Shown here: positions 18,445-27,010 of the stretch, piece after piece
Layout of the letters: each line of letters starts with the position of its first letter
Numbering within the stretch: the stretch's first letter is position 1
Origin: Caballeronia sp. dw_19
GTDB lineage: Bacteria; Pseudomonadota; Gammaproteobacteria; Burkholderiales; Burkholderiaceae
Reading direction: 5' to 3'
DNA length: 64,000 nt
Assembly (NCBI RefSeq): GCF_018449515.1
Contig: NZ_JAAVUQ010000010.1
Coordinates: 62,001 to 126,000 of the forward strand
Notes under the pieces: model-generated
The model's database searches: none
What the model was told of the DNA's origin: nothing
The model's input: the letters and a program-made list of their open reading frames with translations, nothing else
Program-made: the position numbers and the translations under genes

Positions 18445-20025
18445 TCAGCTGTTGTTGGCCGATGCCAGCGCACCCGCGCTATCGGCGCCGCCGAACAGTT
18501 GCGTCAGGTATTGCGAGTTGTTGTTCATCGTCGCCATCAGCGTATTGAGCGCCGTGAACTGCGCCTGGTACTGGCTGGTGAGCTGCGCCGTGTAGGCGGT
18601 CAAGGTGGTTTGCTGCGTCGCGATGCTCGCAAGGTCCGTGTTTACCGCTGCCTGGCTGTTCGAAATCAGGCCGCCCGTGGCCAGAAACGAGTTCAGGCTG
18701 GTCGTCATCTGTGCGGCCACGCCGGTCGTCTGATTGAATAGAGCCGCAACCCCGGACGGGTTGCTTTGGAGCGCGGCGGCGAGCTTGGTGGAATCGATCA
18801 CCAGTGAGCCCGCTGGCTGCGTCGCGGTGGCTTGTCCCTGTAGCGTGATCCCGATCGCTCCCAGCGAGATTGTCGAATTGCCGTTCGGCACGCCGCTGTC
18901 GATAATGCCCGCCAGCGTGTTCTGGATGGTCGTAAGCATCGGGTTGGTGGCCAACGCGCCGCCTTGCGTGCTTGCTGCCGCCGAGTTGTCGTTGCCCACC
19001 TGGCCGTAGGTGGTGACAAGCGTGTTGTAGAGACTGACGAAGCTGTTGATCGCGGTGGATGCCGACGAAGTGTTTTGTGCCACAGTCAGCGTCTGCGGCG
19101 TGCCGGGCGGCGTACCGATTGCGGCAGCGGTCAGGTTCAGCGTGACCCCCTGGAGTGCCGTGGTCACCGTGTTGCTGGAACTGGTTGCTGCTGTCCCGTC
19201 GATCGAGAACGCGGCATCTTGTGCGGACGCGGTTTGCGTCCACGCGCCCGCGCTCGTGTTCACCGCCGACGTGAATGTCGATGCAGCCCCGTTGGTGCCG
19301 GGCGTGGACGTGACGCCGAGGCTGGATAGGCCGGCATCGCCCGCCACGCCGGTTACTGCAACATTGATCGTGTTCGATGCCCCCGTGGCCGTCGATCGCA
19401 GGACCAGATGCGCGCCGTCCGTGCCGGTGACGACCGTGGCCGTGACGCCGGGATTGTTTGCCGAGGAGTTGATGGCGCTGGCAATGCCGCTCACCGTGTT
19501 GTCCGTCGACGTGATGGCGACGCTCATCGACTTGCCGCCGACCGAGATATTCATCGTGCCGGTGCCGAGCGCCGTTGTGCTGCCGAACGCGGCCGACGAG
19601 AGTGTTTGCGCGCTGGCAATTTGCGTGACCGCGACAGAATAGGAGCCTGCCGACGCGGTGGTGTCAGCGGTTGCCGTCAGTCCGGTACCGTCCGCCGTCG
19701 CCGTGAACTGGCCCAGGGCGCTGCCGTTGGATAGCGAAGCAATGCCGGCCTGCAACGCGCCGAGCGCCGCCTGCAACGCGCCGATGGCCGAAAGTTGGGT
19801 GTTGTCGTTCGTCTGTTGTGCGGAGAGCGTGCCGGTTTGGCCTGCCACCTTTGCATTGACGAGGCTCGTGACCAGCGACGAGACATCCAGCGACGAATTG
19901 CCCGTGGAACCGCTGATGATGGATTGCGCGGCGGCCGCTTCGGCTGCGGCGGACGCTGCGGCGGTGGCGGCTGCTGTGGCCGCAGCCGAGCCGGCCGAGC
20001 TGGAGGCGCTGGGAATCGTCGACAT
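18445..20025 (-). CDS. fliD: Flagellar filament cap protein (hook-associated protein 2)
   Basis: FliD caps the growing filament and guides flagellin folding outside the cell. The 526-residue protein has a Ser/Ala-rich, low-complexity N-terminus (residues 5-35), then SSLDVSSLVTSLVNAKVAGQ, the usual N-terminal coiled-coil entry. The middle is Thr/Ala-rich and variable. The end has the C-terminal helix with YLTQLFGGADSA. A modest GGAG lies 8 bases before ATG 20025. It lies between fliC and fliT and is read in the same direction. Confidence 0.92.
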   Translation of the reverse strand: MSTIPSASSSAGSAAATAAATAAASAAAEAAAAQSIISGSTGNSSLDVSSLVTSLVNAKVAGQTGTLSAQQTNDNTQLSAIGALQAALGALQAGIASLSNGSALGQFTATADGTGLTATADTTASAGSYSVAVTQIASAQTLSSAAFGSTTALGTGTMNISVGGKSMSVAITSTDNTVSGIASAINSSANNPGVTATVVTGTDGAHLVLRSTATGASNTINVAVTGVAGDAGLSSLGVTSTPGTNGAASTFTSAVNTSAGAWTQTASAQDAAFSIDGTAATSSSNTVTTALQGVTLNLTAAAIGTPPGTPQTLTVAQNTSSASTAINSFVSLYNTLVTTYGQVGNDNSAAASTQGGALATNPMLTTIQNTLAGIIDSGVPNGNSTISLGAIGITLQGQATATQPAGSLVIDSTKLAAALQSNPSGVAALFNQTTGVAAQMTTSLNSFLATGGLISNSQAAVNTDLASIATQQTTLTAYTAQLTSQYQAQFTALNTLMATMNNNSQYLTQLFGGADSAGALASANNS

Positions 20026-20088
20026 TGAGATGCTCCGTACGTCGGTTTTGCTTTCGAGCCTGAATGATAAACGTTTGTAAAACGTGTA

Positions 20089-20147
20089 GGGGAGGCAGGC
20101 CTCCCCGGAAAACGGATTGGGCAGACGCGTCTTGCGACGCGCCTGCC
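20089..20147 (-). terminator. Two hairpins between fliC and fliD
   Basis: GGCAGACGCGTC/GACGCGCCTGCC (20120-20147, one mismatch) and GGGGAGGC/GCCTCCCC (20089-20106) form two stable stems in the 139-bp gap after fliC. Neither has a good T-tract, so they could attenuate or stabilise the abundant flagellin mRNA rather than stop all transcription into fliD. Confidence 0.6.
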
Positions 20148-20164
20148 GTTACTACTTAAGGCTA

Positions 20165-21661
20165 TTACTGGAGAAGCTTCAGAACTTGCTGCGGCAACGA
20201 GTTAGCTTGTGCCAGCACCGAGATACCGGCTTGTTGCAGCACTTGAGCCTTGCTCAGGTTAGCCGTTTCCTGTGCGAAGTCGGCGTCCGTGATTTGCGAC
20301 TGAGCACCGGACAAGTCGGTCGACTGCGATTGCTGCGCCGCGGACAGCGACGTGAAACGGTTTTGAGCCGCACCCAGGGTTGCCTGGATGTTGTTGACCG
20401 TTTGCAAGGCGTTATCGATCGACTCCATTGCAGCGTTCGCGCCGTTCGTCGTGCTGACGTTGATGTTGGCAACTGTCGGGGGGGCATTATTAGCATTCAC
20501 TGCCGAGATCCCTGCTGCTGCGGCGCTCGGGTTCGCACCGCCGGAGAAGCCCGCGACACTCGCCAACGCACCACCAGCCTTGAACGACAAAGCGCTGGGC
20601 ACCAACAAAGTTCCCGCAGTTTGGCCGAACAGAGCTGCGACAGCAGGTGCGCCGAGTGCGGCCCCGTTTTGGTCGGTGAACGAGAAGTTGCCGGTCCCAT
20701 CGGTCTTGACGGTGATCGATGTGATAGACGCACCGGTGGTGACTGCTGCGCCGTTCGCGTCTAAACTCAGACCGGCAACAGTTCCAAGCGTAAAACCTGC
20801 AGTAGCTGCATTGGCCACGCTGTTCGCGGTGTTAATGTCCCCCAGCGCCGTGGTCGCGGCGGTCAGTGCGGTAGTCTGCGTTGTAGTACCCGAAAGGGCG
20901 CCTTGCGGGATCAGGGTCAACGACGTGCCGGTACCGGTGGTGCCAGTGAGCGGACCGAACAGAGCGGTGGAAACTGAGCCAGACAGCGTCTGGTTGTTCT
21001 GGTCGGTGAACGTGAAGCCGCCCTTACCGTCCGCGAGAACGTTAATCGTCGTGATCGCCGGCGTCGCCCCTGCGGCAGCTGCGGCGCCAGTGCTATCCAG
21101 AGACAGACCGGAGAGCGAGCCCAGCGTTGCGCCTGATGCCGGAAGTCCCGTACCGAGTTGCGCTGCGGACACGCCATTGCTCAGATTCAGGCTGATCGTT
21201 TGACCAACGTTCGCGCCGATCTGGAAGCTGACATTACCCGCAGAGCCGTCCAGCACGTTCTTGCCGTTGTAGTTCGTTTGCGAAGCCACGCGGCTTACTT
21301 CAGCGATCTGCTGCGCCACTTCCTGTTGCAGTGCTGCCTGGTCGCTTGCCGACAGCGAGCCGCTCGATGCCTGCACCGCCAACGTACGAATGGTTTGCAA
21401 GCTCGACGTGATCTGCGCCAGACCGCTCGATGCCGTCTGGATCATCGACACGCCGTCGTTCGCGTTCGACACACCTTGATTCAGGCCGTTGATCTGCGTT
21501 TGCATGCGGTTCGAGATCGCCAGACCGGCTGCATCGTCTGCCGCGCTGTTGATGCGCTTGCCCGACGACAGACGCGTAATAGCTTGCGACAGTGCGCTTT
21601 GCGACGTGTTCAAGTTTTGCTGAGCGACCAGCGAGTTAAGATTGCTATTGATGCTAAGCAT
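20165..21661 (-). CDS. fliC: Flagellin
   Basis: The filament subunit, 498 residues, exported by the flagellar type III machine. Conserved D0/D1 ends are clear: LSSGKRINSAADDAAGLAIS and the NANDGVSMIQTA helix at the N side, and the FAQETANLSKAQVLQQAG helix ending PQQVLKLLQ at the C side. The variable middle (about 165-405) contains two related copies of a roughly 77-residue unit, at residues 179-257 and 291-366. AGGAG precedes the ATG. Transcription likely starts at the sigma-28 site at 21760-21786, about 100 bp upstream. Confidence 0.97.
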   Translation of the reverse strand: MLSINSNLNSLVAQQNLNTSQSALSQAITRLSSGKRINSAADDAAGLAISNRMQTQINGLNQGVSNANDGVSMIQTASSGLAQITSSLQTIRTLAVQASSGSLSASDQAALQQEVAQQIAEVSRVASQTNYNGKNVLDGSAGNVSFQIGANVGQTISLNLSNGVSAAQLGTGLPASGATLGSLSGLSLDSTGAAAAAGATPAITTINVLADGKGGFTFTDQNNQTLSGSVSTALFGPLTGTTGTGTSLTLIPQGALSGTTTQTTALTAATTALGDINTANSVANAATAGFTLGTVAGLSLDANGAAVTTGASITSITVKTDGTGNFSFTDQNGAALGAPAVAALFGQTAGTLLVPSALSFKAGGALASVAGFSGGANPSAAAAGISAVNANNAPPTVANINVSTTNGANAAMESIDNALQTVNNIQATLGAAQNRFTSLSAAQQSQSTDLSGAQSQITDADFAQETANLSKAQVLQQAGISVLAQANSLPQQVLKLLQ

Positions 21662-21759
21662 TTGGATTTCTCCTGAAAGAACTAAAAGGGCTGTTTTTGG
21701 CTACTGCACGGTCCTGTTGCATGGCGGTTCCGAGTGATGTAGCCGGCCGCCTACATGGG

Positions 21760-21786
21760 TTAGCGGCGCGTGAAAAAAAAACTTGA
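21760..21786 (-). promoter_or_regulatory. Sigma-28 (FliA) promoter of fliC
   Basis: On the minus strand TCAAGTTT, an 11-bp spacer and GCCGCTAA match the flagellar sigma-28 consensus TAAAGTTT-N11-GCCGATAA with the exact spacing. It lies 99-125 bp upstream of the fliC start. Confidence 0.8.
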
Positions 21787-21909
21787 GGACTTAGGTAAGG
21801 ATTTGTAGGGGGAATAGCAGTCGGCGCGCAGCCTGCGAGTAAAAGGATTCGCGGGTATTCTTTTTCGATCAGTTATTTCGTGTTTGCCTACAACAACCCG
21901 GGAGCAACC

Positions 21910-22857
21910 ATGCAGCACCGCACTATCGGTAAGTCGGAACTCAAAGTCGCGCCGCTTGTTTTCGGCGGAAATGTATTCGGCTGGACCGCTGACGAACGGA
22001 CGTCGTTCTCCATCCTCGACGCCTTCGTCGACCACGGTCTTAATTTCATCGATACCGCCGACGTCTATTCCGCCTGGGTCGACGGCCACCAGGGCGGCGA
22101 GTCGGAGACGATCATCGGCAAGTGGCTCAAGGAAAGCGGCAAGCGCGACAAGATCGTGCTGGCAACCAAGGTCGGCATGCTGAGCACGCGGACGGGGCTA
22201 TCTGCGGCGAATATCGAGGCTGCCGTCAACGATTCGCTGAAACGCCTGAAGACGGATTACATCGACGTCTACTTTTCCCATCGAGACGACGATAAAACGC
22301 CGCTCCTGGACACGCTCGGCGCATATCAAAAGCTGATTACGGCGGGAAAAGTGCGCGTGATTGGTGCGTCGAATTACACCGGCGAAAGGCTGGAAGAGGC
22401 GCTGAAGATATCGGCGAAAGAGGGTATTGCGAGTTATCAGGTGCTTCAGCCTGAATACAATCTTTATGATCGCGCCGGCTACGAGAATGACCTGGAACCG
22501 GTTATCAAGGCGCACAAGATATCGGTTGTGACGTATTACAGCTTGGCGAGCGGTTTCCTGAGCGGAAAATATCGATCCAAAGCGGATACCGAAAACAGTG
22601 CGCGTGGCGCGAAAGTGTCGGGTTACCTGAATGACCGGGGCCTGAGGATTGTTAATGCGCTGGTTAAAGTGTCGGATCGCCATGACACGGAACCGGCGGC
22701 AATCGCGCTTGCGTGGCTGATCGCGCGGCCGGACGTAACGGCGCCGATCGCGAGCGCGACATCGGTCAAGCAACTCGAAACCCTTGCCCACGCGACCCGC
22801 ATTACTTTGACGCCCGAAGACGTCGCACTCCTCGACGAAGCCAGCAATCCGGACTGA
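21910..22857 (+). CDS. Aldo/keto reductase
   Basis: A 315-residue NADPH-dependent aldo/keto reductase with a TIM-barrel pattern. [10 protein letters not shown] gives the catalytic Asp and Tyr, KIVLATKVG the Lys strand and [11 protein letters not shown] the His position (His after Ser). The C-terminal [18 protein letters not shown] is the cofactor-binding segment. Start at 21910 is set by GGGAG; ten upstream codons in frame are ignored. It resembles the YajO/Tas subgroup; substrate unknown. Confidence 0.9.
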   Translation: MQHRTIGKSELKVAPLVFGGNVFGWTADERTSFSILDAFVDHGLNFIDTADVYSAWVDGHQGGESETIIGKWLKESGKRDKIVLATKVGMLSTRTGLSAANIEAAVNDSLKRLKTDYIDVYFSHRDDDKTPLLDTLGAYQKLITAGKVRVIGASNYTGERLEEALKISAKEGIASYQVLQPEYNLYDRAGYENDLEPVIKAHKISVVTYYSLASGFLSGKYRSKADTENSARGAKVSGYLNDRGLRIVNALVKVSDRHDTEPAAIALAWLIARPDVTAPIASATSVKQLETLAHATRITLTPEDVALLDEASNPD

Positions 22858-22890
22858 AACCGGCAAAAAGCACGCATGATCATGGGGTTG

Positions 22891-22945
22891 CCACCCCGCA
22901 AATGGGTTTTGCGGGGTTGGCGACCGGGCGACGATCTGATAACAT
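22891..22945 (+). promoter_or_regulatory. Hairpin and likely sigma-70 promoter ahead of rpsU
   Basis: CCCCGCAAA and TTTGCGGGG (within 22891-22920) form a strong stem after the reductase gene. Overlapping its end, TTGGCG (22917) and TAACAT (22940) are spaced 17 bp with a TG two bases before the -10, a fair promoter that would give a leader of about 260 nt for rpsU. The rest of the 352-bp gap shows no gene. Confidence 0.4.
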
Positions 22946-23210
22946 CTCGCCCGAATCGAGATTTTTGCCCGATGGCGCAGCTATTTTTAAGCGACGCCGG
23001 GCGGCCCGAAGTGCGCTGTTCCGTTTTCAACAGACTGCGCATGCCGTGATCGGCGGTGAAATCCCACCTCTCTCTTTTCCGGCCTCCGTGGCCGCTTTGC
23101 TCGTGTCCGCCGTTGTTTGGGTGGACGATCGGAGTGCCGGCGCGCGGCGTTGCCTTAGGTTGACGCTTCGCCGCGCAGTCAGAAAAACGTATCAGCGATT
23201 TAGGACATCC

Positions 23211-23423
23211 ATGACCACTATTGTTTTGAAAGAAAACGAGCCGTTCGACGTTGCGATCCGTCGCTTTCGCCGGACCATCGAAAAGAACGGCCTGATCGCC
23301 GAACTTCGCGAACGTCAGTCGTACGAAAAGCCGACGACGGCACGCAAGCGCAAGAAGGCGGCAGCAGTCAGCCGTCTGCGTAAGCGTCTGCGCAGCCAGA
23401 TGCTGCCCAAGAAGCTTCACTAA
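23211..23423 (+). CDS. rpsU: 30S ribosomal protein bS21
   Basis: A 70-residue, strongly basic protein beginning [19 protein letters not shown] and ending in an Arg/Lys-rich helix, [20 protein letters not shown]. Length and sequence match bS21, which helps the small subunit start translation. It stands alone rather than in the rpsU-dnaG-rpoD arrangement, which is normal for extra or relocated copies in Burkholderia. Confidence 0.96.
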   Translation: MTTIVLKENEPFDVAIRRFRRTIEKNGLIAELRERQSYEKPTTARKRKKAAAVSRLRKRLRSQMLPKKLH

Positions 23424-23462
23424 GTCTTGGCAGGTCGCAGCCTGATTGACCGGCTGCACCAG

Positions 23463-23508
23463 GCAAAACGGCGATGCCGCCCGCAAGGGTTGCATCGCCG
23501 TTTTGCTT
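23463..23508 (+). terminator. Intrinsic terminator of rpsU
   Basis: GCAAAACGGCGATGC pairs with GCATCGCCGTTTTGC around a 13-base loop, 40 bp after rpsU, and is followed by a T-rich run. Confidence 0.88.
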
Positions 23509-23682
23509 GTCTGATTTGATTTGCTGGTTTTAAGTCCTGGGTTTACTTCGGCTCGCGGCTCAGCTTGTTCGGGTCGTCGTGGTGGGACTTCTGTCTTCTA
23601 CGCCTTGAGCGGATCTTCCTCGCTTTCGCATTTGCTCCGGCTTGGCAGGCCTTCGCGTAAGCCGGCGGGCGTTTATTCGCGC
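23509..23682. other. Short gap with a doubtful basic reading frame
   Basis: A minus-strand frame (23543-23731) ends in a Lys/Arg-rich stretch finishing DDPNKLSREPK and overlaps the end of the next gene by 49 bp. It lacks a ribosome site and I do not recognise it, so it is noted but not called. Confidence 0.3.
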
Positions 23683-24042
23683 CTAGACAAACGCGTGCCG
23701 TTCGCCCACGCGCGCCAGGAGCTGGGGCCATTCGTCCACGTTGAAATCGTCGTGGACTTCCTCCAGTTCAATCAGCAACTCGACGATGTCCGGATCGTAG
23801 GCATTGACCTCCGACGCATACAGCGCGCGCAACAATGAGCCGTCCTTCGCGTGCCGGTAGTACGAGATCCCAACGCCTTCGATCTCCGGCTGATACAACT
23901 CGTCCGCGATCAGCGAGCCGATAGCGCACTTGCGGCCATTGCCGCTGCGTAGCCGGCACGAACCATTTTCATCTTCTGATACAGCCCGTTGCGTAAGCAG
24001 ATGGTTGCTCACGCGCTCGTAGATGTCTCTCGCCGTTAACAT
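23683..24042 (-). CDS. Protein of unknown function, paralogue of its upstream neighbour
   Basis: A 119-residue acidic protein. It shares with the neighbouring gene a clear pattern: LTxxxIY/FxR near the start, a CxxGS-I motif (here KCAIGSLI), an EGV-I-Y segment, S-VNAYDPDIVELL, then VHDDFN and EW. I know similar small proteins with a C-A-x-G-x-LI motif in phages and enterobacteria, but not a function. It has only two cysteines, C29 and C39. The start at 24042 lacks a strong ribosome site. No membrane segments. Confidence 0.7.
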   Translation of the reverse strand: MLTARDIYERVSNHLLTQRAVSEDENGSCRLRSGNGRKCAIGSLIADELYQPEIEGVGISYYRHAKDGSLLRALYASEVNAYDPDIVELLIELEEVHDDFNVDEWPQLLARVGERHAFV

Positions 24043-24204
24043 TGCATTGCTCGTTGCTTTGACTGTTGCGTTGCTCGCCCGCGCGCCTATTTATTCGTTC
24101 GATATCGGCGTGGGCGCGGTTCGTTCGCGGGTCAGTGCGAGGGGAATCGTTTCAGCAACGTGACCGCCTCGCGGAGCCCCTGCAAAACCCTGTCCAATTT
24201 CCGC

Positions 24205-24630
24205 TCAGGCTGCCGACTTAAGTCGATCCGCCGACAAGTTGAACTGCCGGGCAATCGATGCAAACCGTTCACGCCATTCCCACTTGCCGAACACGTCGTG
24301 TACGTTTTGCAGGCAACTGAGCAGCTCGACGGTCGTCGGGTCGTAGACGTTGATATTCGAGCGCAAGAGCGCGCGCTTCAGCGCAGTCACACCGACATCC
24401 ATGTATGCCGGCACGGTTTCCGGCCTCTTGCCGACGTAGCGAATGGGCACGCCTTCCATGGCGGTCATGTAATCGCGCGCCTTGATGAAGCTGCCGACGG
24501 GACAACCGCCGCAATAACCGCGATATGCACCGCCGCCGCGGGGCAACAACGCTGCCTGGCCTTGGCCAAACAGGTGAAGCACGGCACGGTCGAAGATTTC
24601 CTGGTGTGTTAAGAAATTAAGGTTTTTCAT
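24205..24630 (-). CDS. Protein of unknown function, paralogue of its downstream neighbour
   Basis: A 141-residue protein of the same type as the gene at 23683-24042. Here the cysteine motif is fuller (GYCGGCPVGSFI), and LRSNINVYDPTTVELLSCL and VHDVFGKWEW align with the partner. The start at 24630 follows GGGGAG, and MKNLNFLTHQEIF is a natural beginning. The upstream extension to 24735 is unconserved. It is 162 bp upstream of its paralogue and preceded by two palindromes (24737-24760, 24847-24890). Function unknown; a phage or accessory origin is possible. Confidence 0.75.
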   Translation of the reverse strand: MKNLNFLTHQEIFDRAVLHLFGQGQAALLPRGGGAYRGYCGGCPVGSFIKARDYMTAMEGVPIRYVGKRPETVPAYMDVGVTALKRALLRSNINVYDPTTVELLSCLQNVHDVFGKWEWRERFASIARQFNLSADRLKSAA

Positions 24631-25109
24631 TCTGGTTCTCCCCTGCACCGACAACTGCGGTGCTTCGTGGGTGTTCATCAACAGCGTTATCAGTATCGGA
24701 CGCAGACTTCGTCGCCATAGCGCGGCCGACCACATAAAAACCGCGTCATTTCAGCGGTTTGCCTACTTGGCGGTGATCGTTCGCACGCTCTGAATACGCT
24801 TGGTAAGTGGTAAGAAGCGACAGCCGTTTCAGAGTCAACTGGCTCGCCGGAAAAAACCGCTTACAACGTATTTATAGCGGTTCTTTCCGGTAAAAAAGTG
24901 GTGCTATGTGCGGTTGGCCGCAATTCTGACATGATGTCTGACTTCTTGCACAGAGGCGGAATCCCGTAAAGGCTTTGTAGTAAAGGCTTCAGAGCGTGAT
25001 TCACCACGTGGATGCGGCTATCGTCAGGATTTTCCCTGACGAGGCCTTAAACCGCGAAAAATGTTGCGAAAACGCAATGTGCGTATCGGAAAACGGTGGA
25101 GCAAATTAC
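24631..25109. promoter_or_regulatory. Intergenic region with two related palindromes
   Basis: AAACCGC...GCGGTTT at 24737-24760 and CCGGAAAAAACCGCT...AGCGGTTCTTTCCGG at 24847-24890 (14 of 15 pairs, 14-base loop) share an AACCGC/GCGGTT core. They lie upstream of the paralogue pair and could be operators or RNA hairpins. The area 24830-25090 is AT-richer than average and has no convincing gene. Confidence 0.5.
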
Positions 25110-25751
25110 CTAATTTGTTTGGCGCTTGGCGGATTCGCGGCTGGGGACGGCTGCGCTGTTGCGGAACCGGCAGAAACAGGCGGCCTCGTGGTCGTTGATC
25201 ATGCCGGTTGCCTGCATGAACGCGTAGCAGATGGTCGTTCCAACAAACTTGCAGCCATATTTCTTGAGCGCGCGGCTCATGGCGTCGGAGACTTCGTTGG
25301 AGGCGGGCCCCTGTGCATAGGTTGCGCGCGGGGTGTCAATGGGCGTATTGCCGACGAACGACCACACGAAATTCGCGAGCGAGCCGTGTTCCGCCTGGAT
25401 GCGCTGCACCGCGCGAGCGTTAGCGACGGCCGCTGAGATCTTCGCGCGATTGCGGATGATGCGGGCGTCGAGCAGCAACCGGGCTGCGTCGTCTTCGCTG
25501 AAGGCGGCCACCCGGTCTATGTCAAAGTTGTGGAACAGCGCCCGATAACCTTCACGCTTGTTCAAAATCGTCAACCATGACAGTCCGGCCTGCGCGCCTT
25601 CCAGCACGAGCATTTCGAACAGATGGCGATCGTCGCGGGACGCAACGCCCCATTCCTCGTCGTGATAGCGGGCGAGTGATTCGGTTGTCACCCAGCCGCA
25701 ACGGTGCGGCTCGGTGTTGTCGTCTGGGCGGTTCTTCTTCGGGTTTGTCAT
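25110..25751 (-). CDS. tag: DNA-3-methyladenine glycosylase I
   Basis: Base-excision enzyme that removes 3-methyladenine from alkylated DNA. The 213-residue protein has HRCGWV near the N-terminus (zinc Cys), YHDEEWG with the catalytic Glu, and LEGAQAGLSWLTIL of the HhH-like fold. Near the end, HEAACFCRF gives the remaining His and Cys zinc ligands. Length includes short unconserved tails compared with the 187-residue E. coli Tag. It stands alone; no ada or alkA nearby. Confidence 0.95.
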   Translation of the reverse strand: MTNPKKNRPDDNTEPHRCGWVTTESLARYHDEEWGVASRDDRHLFEMLVLEGAQAGLSWLTILNKREGYRALFHNFDIDRVAAFSEDDAARLLLDARIIRNRAKISAAVANARAVQRIQAEHGSLANFVWSFVGNTPIDTPRATYAQGPASNEVSDAMSRALKKYGCKFVGTTICYAFMQATGMINDHEAACFCRFRNSAAVPSRESAKRQTN

Positions 25752-26068
25752 GTCGGGTTCGGAGACTGCGGGGTTGGCGTTCGATCAGCATAGGCGGAAG
25801 GGCAGGGGCAGAACAGTCGGCCGATTGGCCTGGTTCTCGGGCGACTTGCCGCGCATGAACGTTTCCCGCGCGGCAAGACCGGTATGCGGCAGCTCGCCGG
25901 ACGCATAGGTATAACGAACAGCACAACATCCAGTCCCGGTGGCAGTTGACTCATGGAAGAAGGTTGCCCAATGGTTACCCGATACGCGGGTTGTCCCGCG
26001 GCGTTTCAGGCCGCATAGCCCGTTCGGCTGAGTGGCGGCGTGCTGGTAGTGCCGTTAAGCTTGCGGAC
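25752..26068. other. Intergenic region between tag and the kinase gene
   Basis: A divergent gap of 317 bp that must hold both promoters. GGTATAACG near 25910 offers a possible -10 element. No other structure was recognised. Confidence 0.35.
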
Positions 26069-26971
26069 ATGACTACTTCAACTTACACACATAAATACCT
26101 GATCGGCGTCGACGGCGGCGGCAGCGGTACGCGCGTCGTCCTGGCGGACACGGAAGGCGTCGAACTGGCACGTGCGACGGGCGGGCCGTCAGGCTTGGCG
26201 CTCGGCGTCGAGCGTGCGTGGGAGGCTATTGAAGCGGCGTGTTCGCGCGCGTTTGAAGCAGCGGGCCTGCCGTTCGAGTGGAGCGCATGTGCGCTTGGCT
26301 GCGGCCTCGCCGGCGTGAATCACGCGGGTTGGCTGGCCCAGTTCCATGCCACCGCGCCGGATGGGTGCGCGCTTGCCGTCGAAAGCGACGCTTTCACTAC
26401 GTTGCTCGGTGCGCATGGAGGCGAGCCCGGCGTGATCGTGGCGCTGGGAACGGGCAGTATCGCCGCGTCGCTGGATGCCAACGGTCAGTTAGCGATCACG
26501 GGTGGTTATGGTTTTCCGAGCGGCGACGAGGCGAGCGGAGCCTGGTTGGGCTTGCGGGCGGTCGTGCATCTGCAGCATGTGCTGGACGGCCGGGCACCCG
26601 CCGACGACTGGTCCGCGGCGTTGCTCGCGTGTACGGACGCGACTGATCGGGACAGCCTCGTCGTATGGCTGTGCGCGGCGAATCAAACGGGTTACGCAAC
26701 GCTGGCGCCAACGGTTTTCGAACATGGAAAACATCCGTTCGCGGCTCGCCTGCTTGAGGAAGCGGGGCATGAGATCGCAAAAATGGTGTCGGCGCTGGAC
26801 CCGGACCAGTCCCTGCCGGTCGCGTTGTGTGGCGGGTTGGCCGTACCACTGACACCGTTCGTTCCGGACGCGCTGCGCAGCCGCTTGCGTCTGCCACTCG
26901 CGGACTCTGCTGCAGGCGCTCTGCAACTGGCGCGCCACGCCGCGAGCCGAAAATCGGCCCATGAGGGCTAA
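26069..26971 (+). CDS. BadF/BadG/BcrA/BcrD-type ATPase, likely N-acetylglucosamine/glucosamine kinase
   Basis: A 300-residue member of the ASKHA fold. The phosphate-1 loop GVDGGGSGTRVVLAD is at about residues 11-25, GCGLAGVNHAGW follows, and IVALGTGSIAA is the phosphate-2 motif. ALCGGLAVPLTP is the adenosine motif near the end. Small single-domain members of this family are mainly sugar kinases (GlcNAc, glucosamine), but the window gives no transport or amino-sugar context. The start at 26069 was chosen because conservation begins there. Confidence 0.85.
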   Translation: MTTSTYTHKYLIGVDGGGSGTRVVLADTEGVELARATGGPSGLALGVERAWEAIEAACSRAFEAAGLPFEWSACALGCGLAGVNHAGWLAQFHATAPDGCALAVESDAFTTLLGAHGGEPGVIVALGTGSIAASLDANGQLAITGGYGFPSGDEASGAWLGLRAVVHLQHVLDGRAPADDWSAALLACTDATDRDSLVVWLCAANQTGYATLAPTVFEHGKHPFAARLLEEAGHEIAKMVSALDPDQSLPVALCGGLAVPLTPFVPDALRSRLRLPLADSAAGALQLARHAASRKSAHEG

Positions 26972-27010
26972 AATGCGAGGTTCCTAACGGCTTAAAGGAA
27001 AGTGCTTCCC

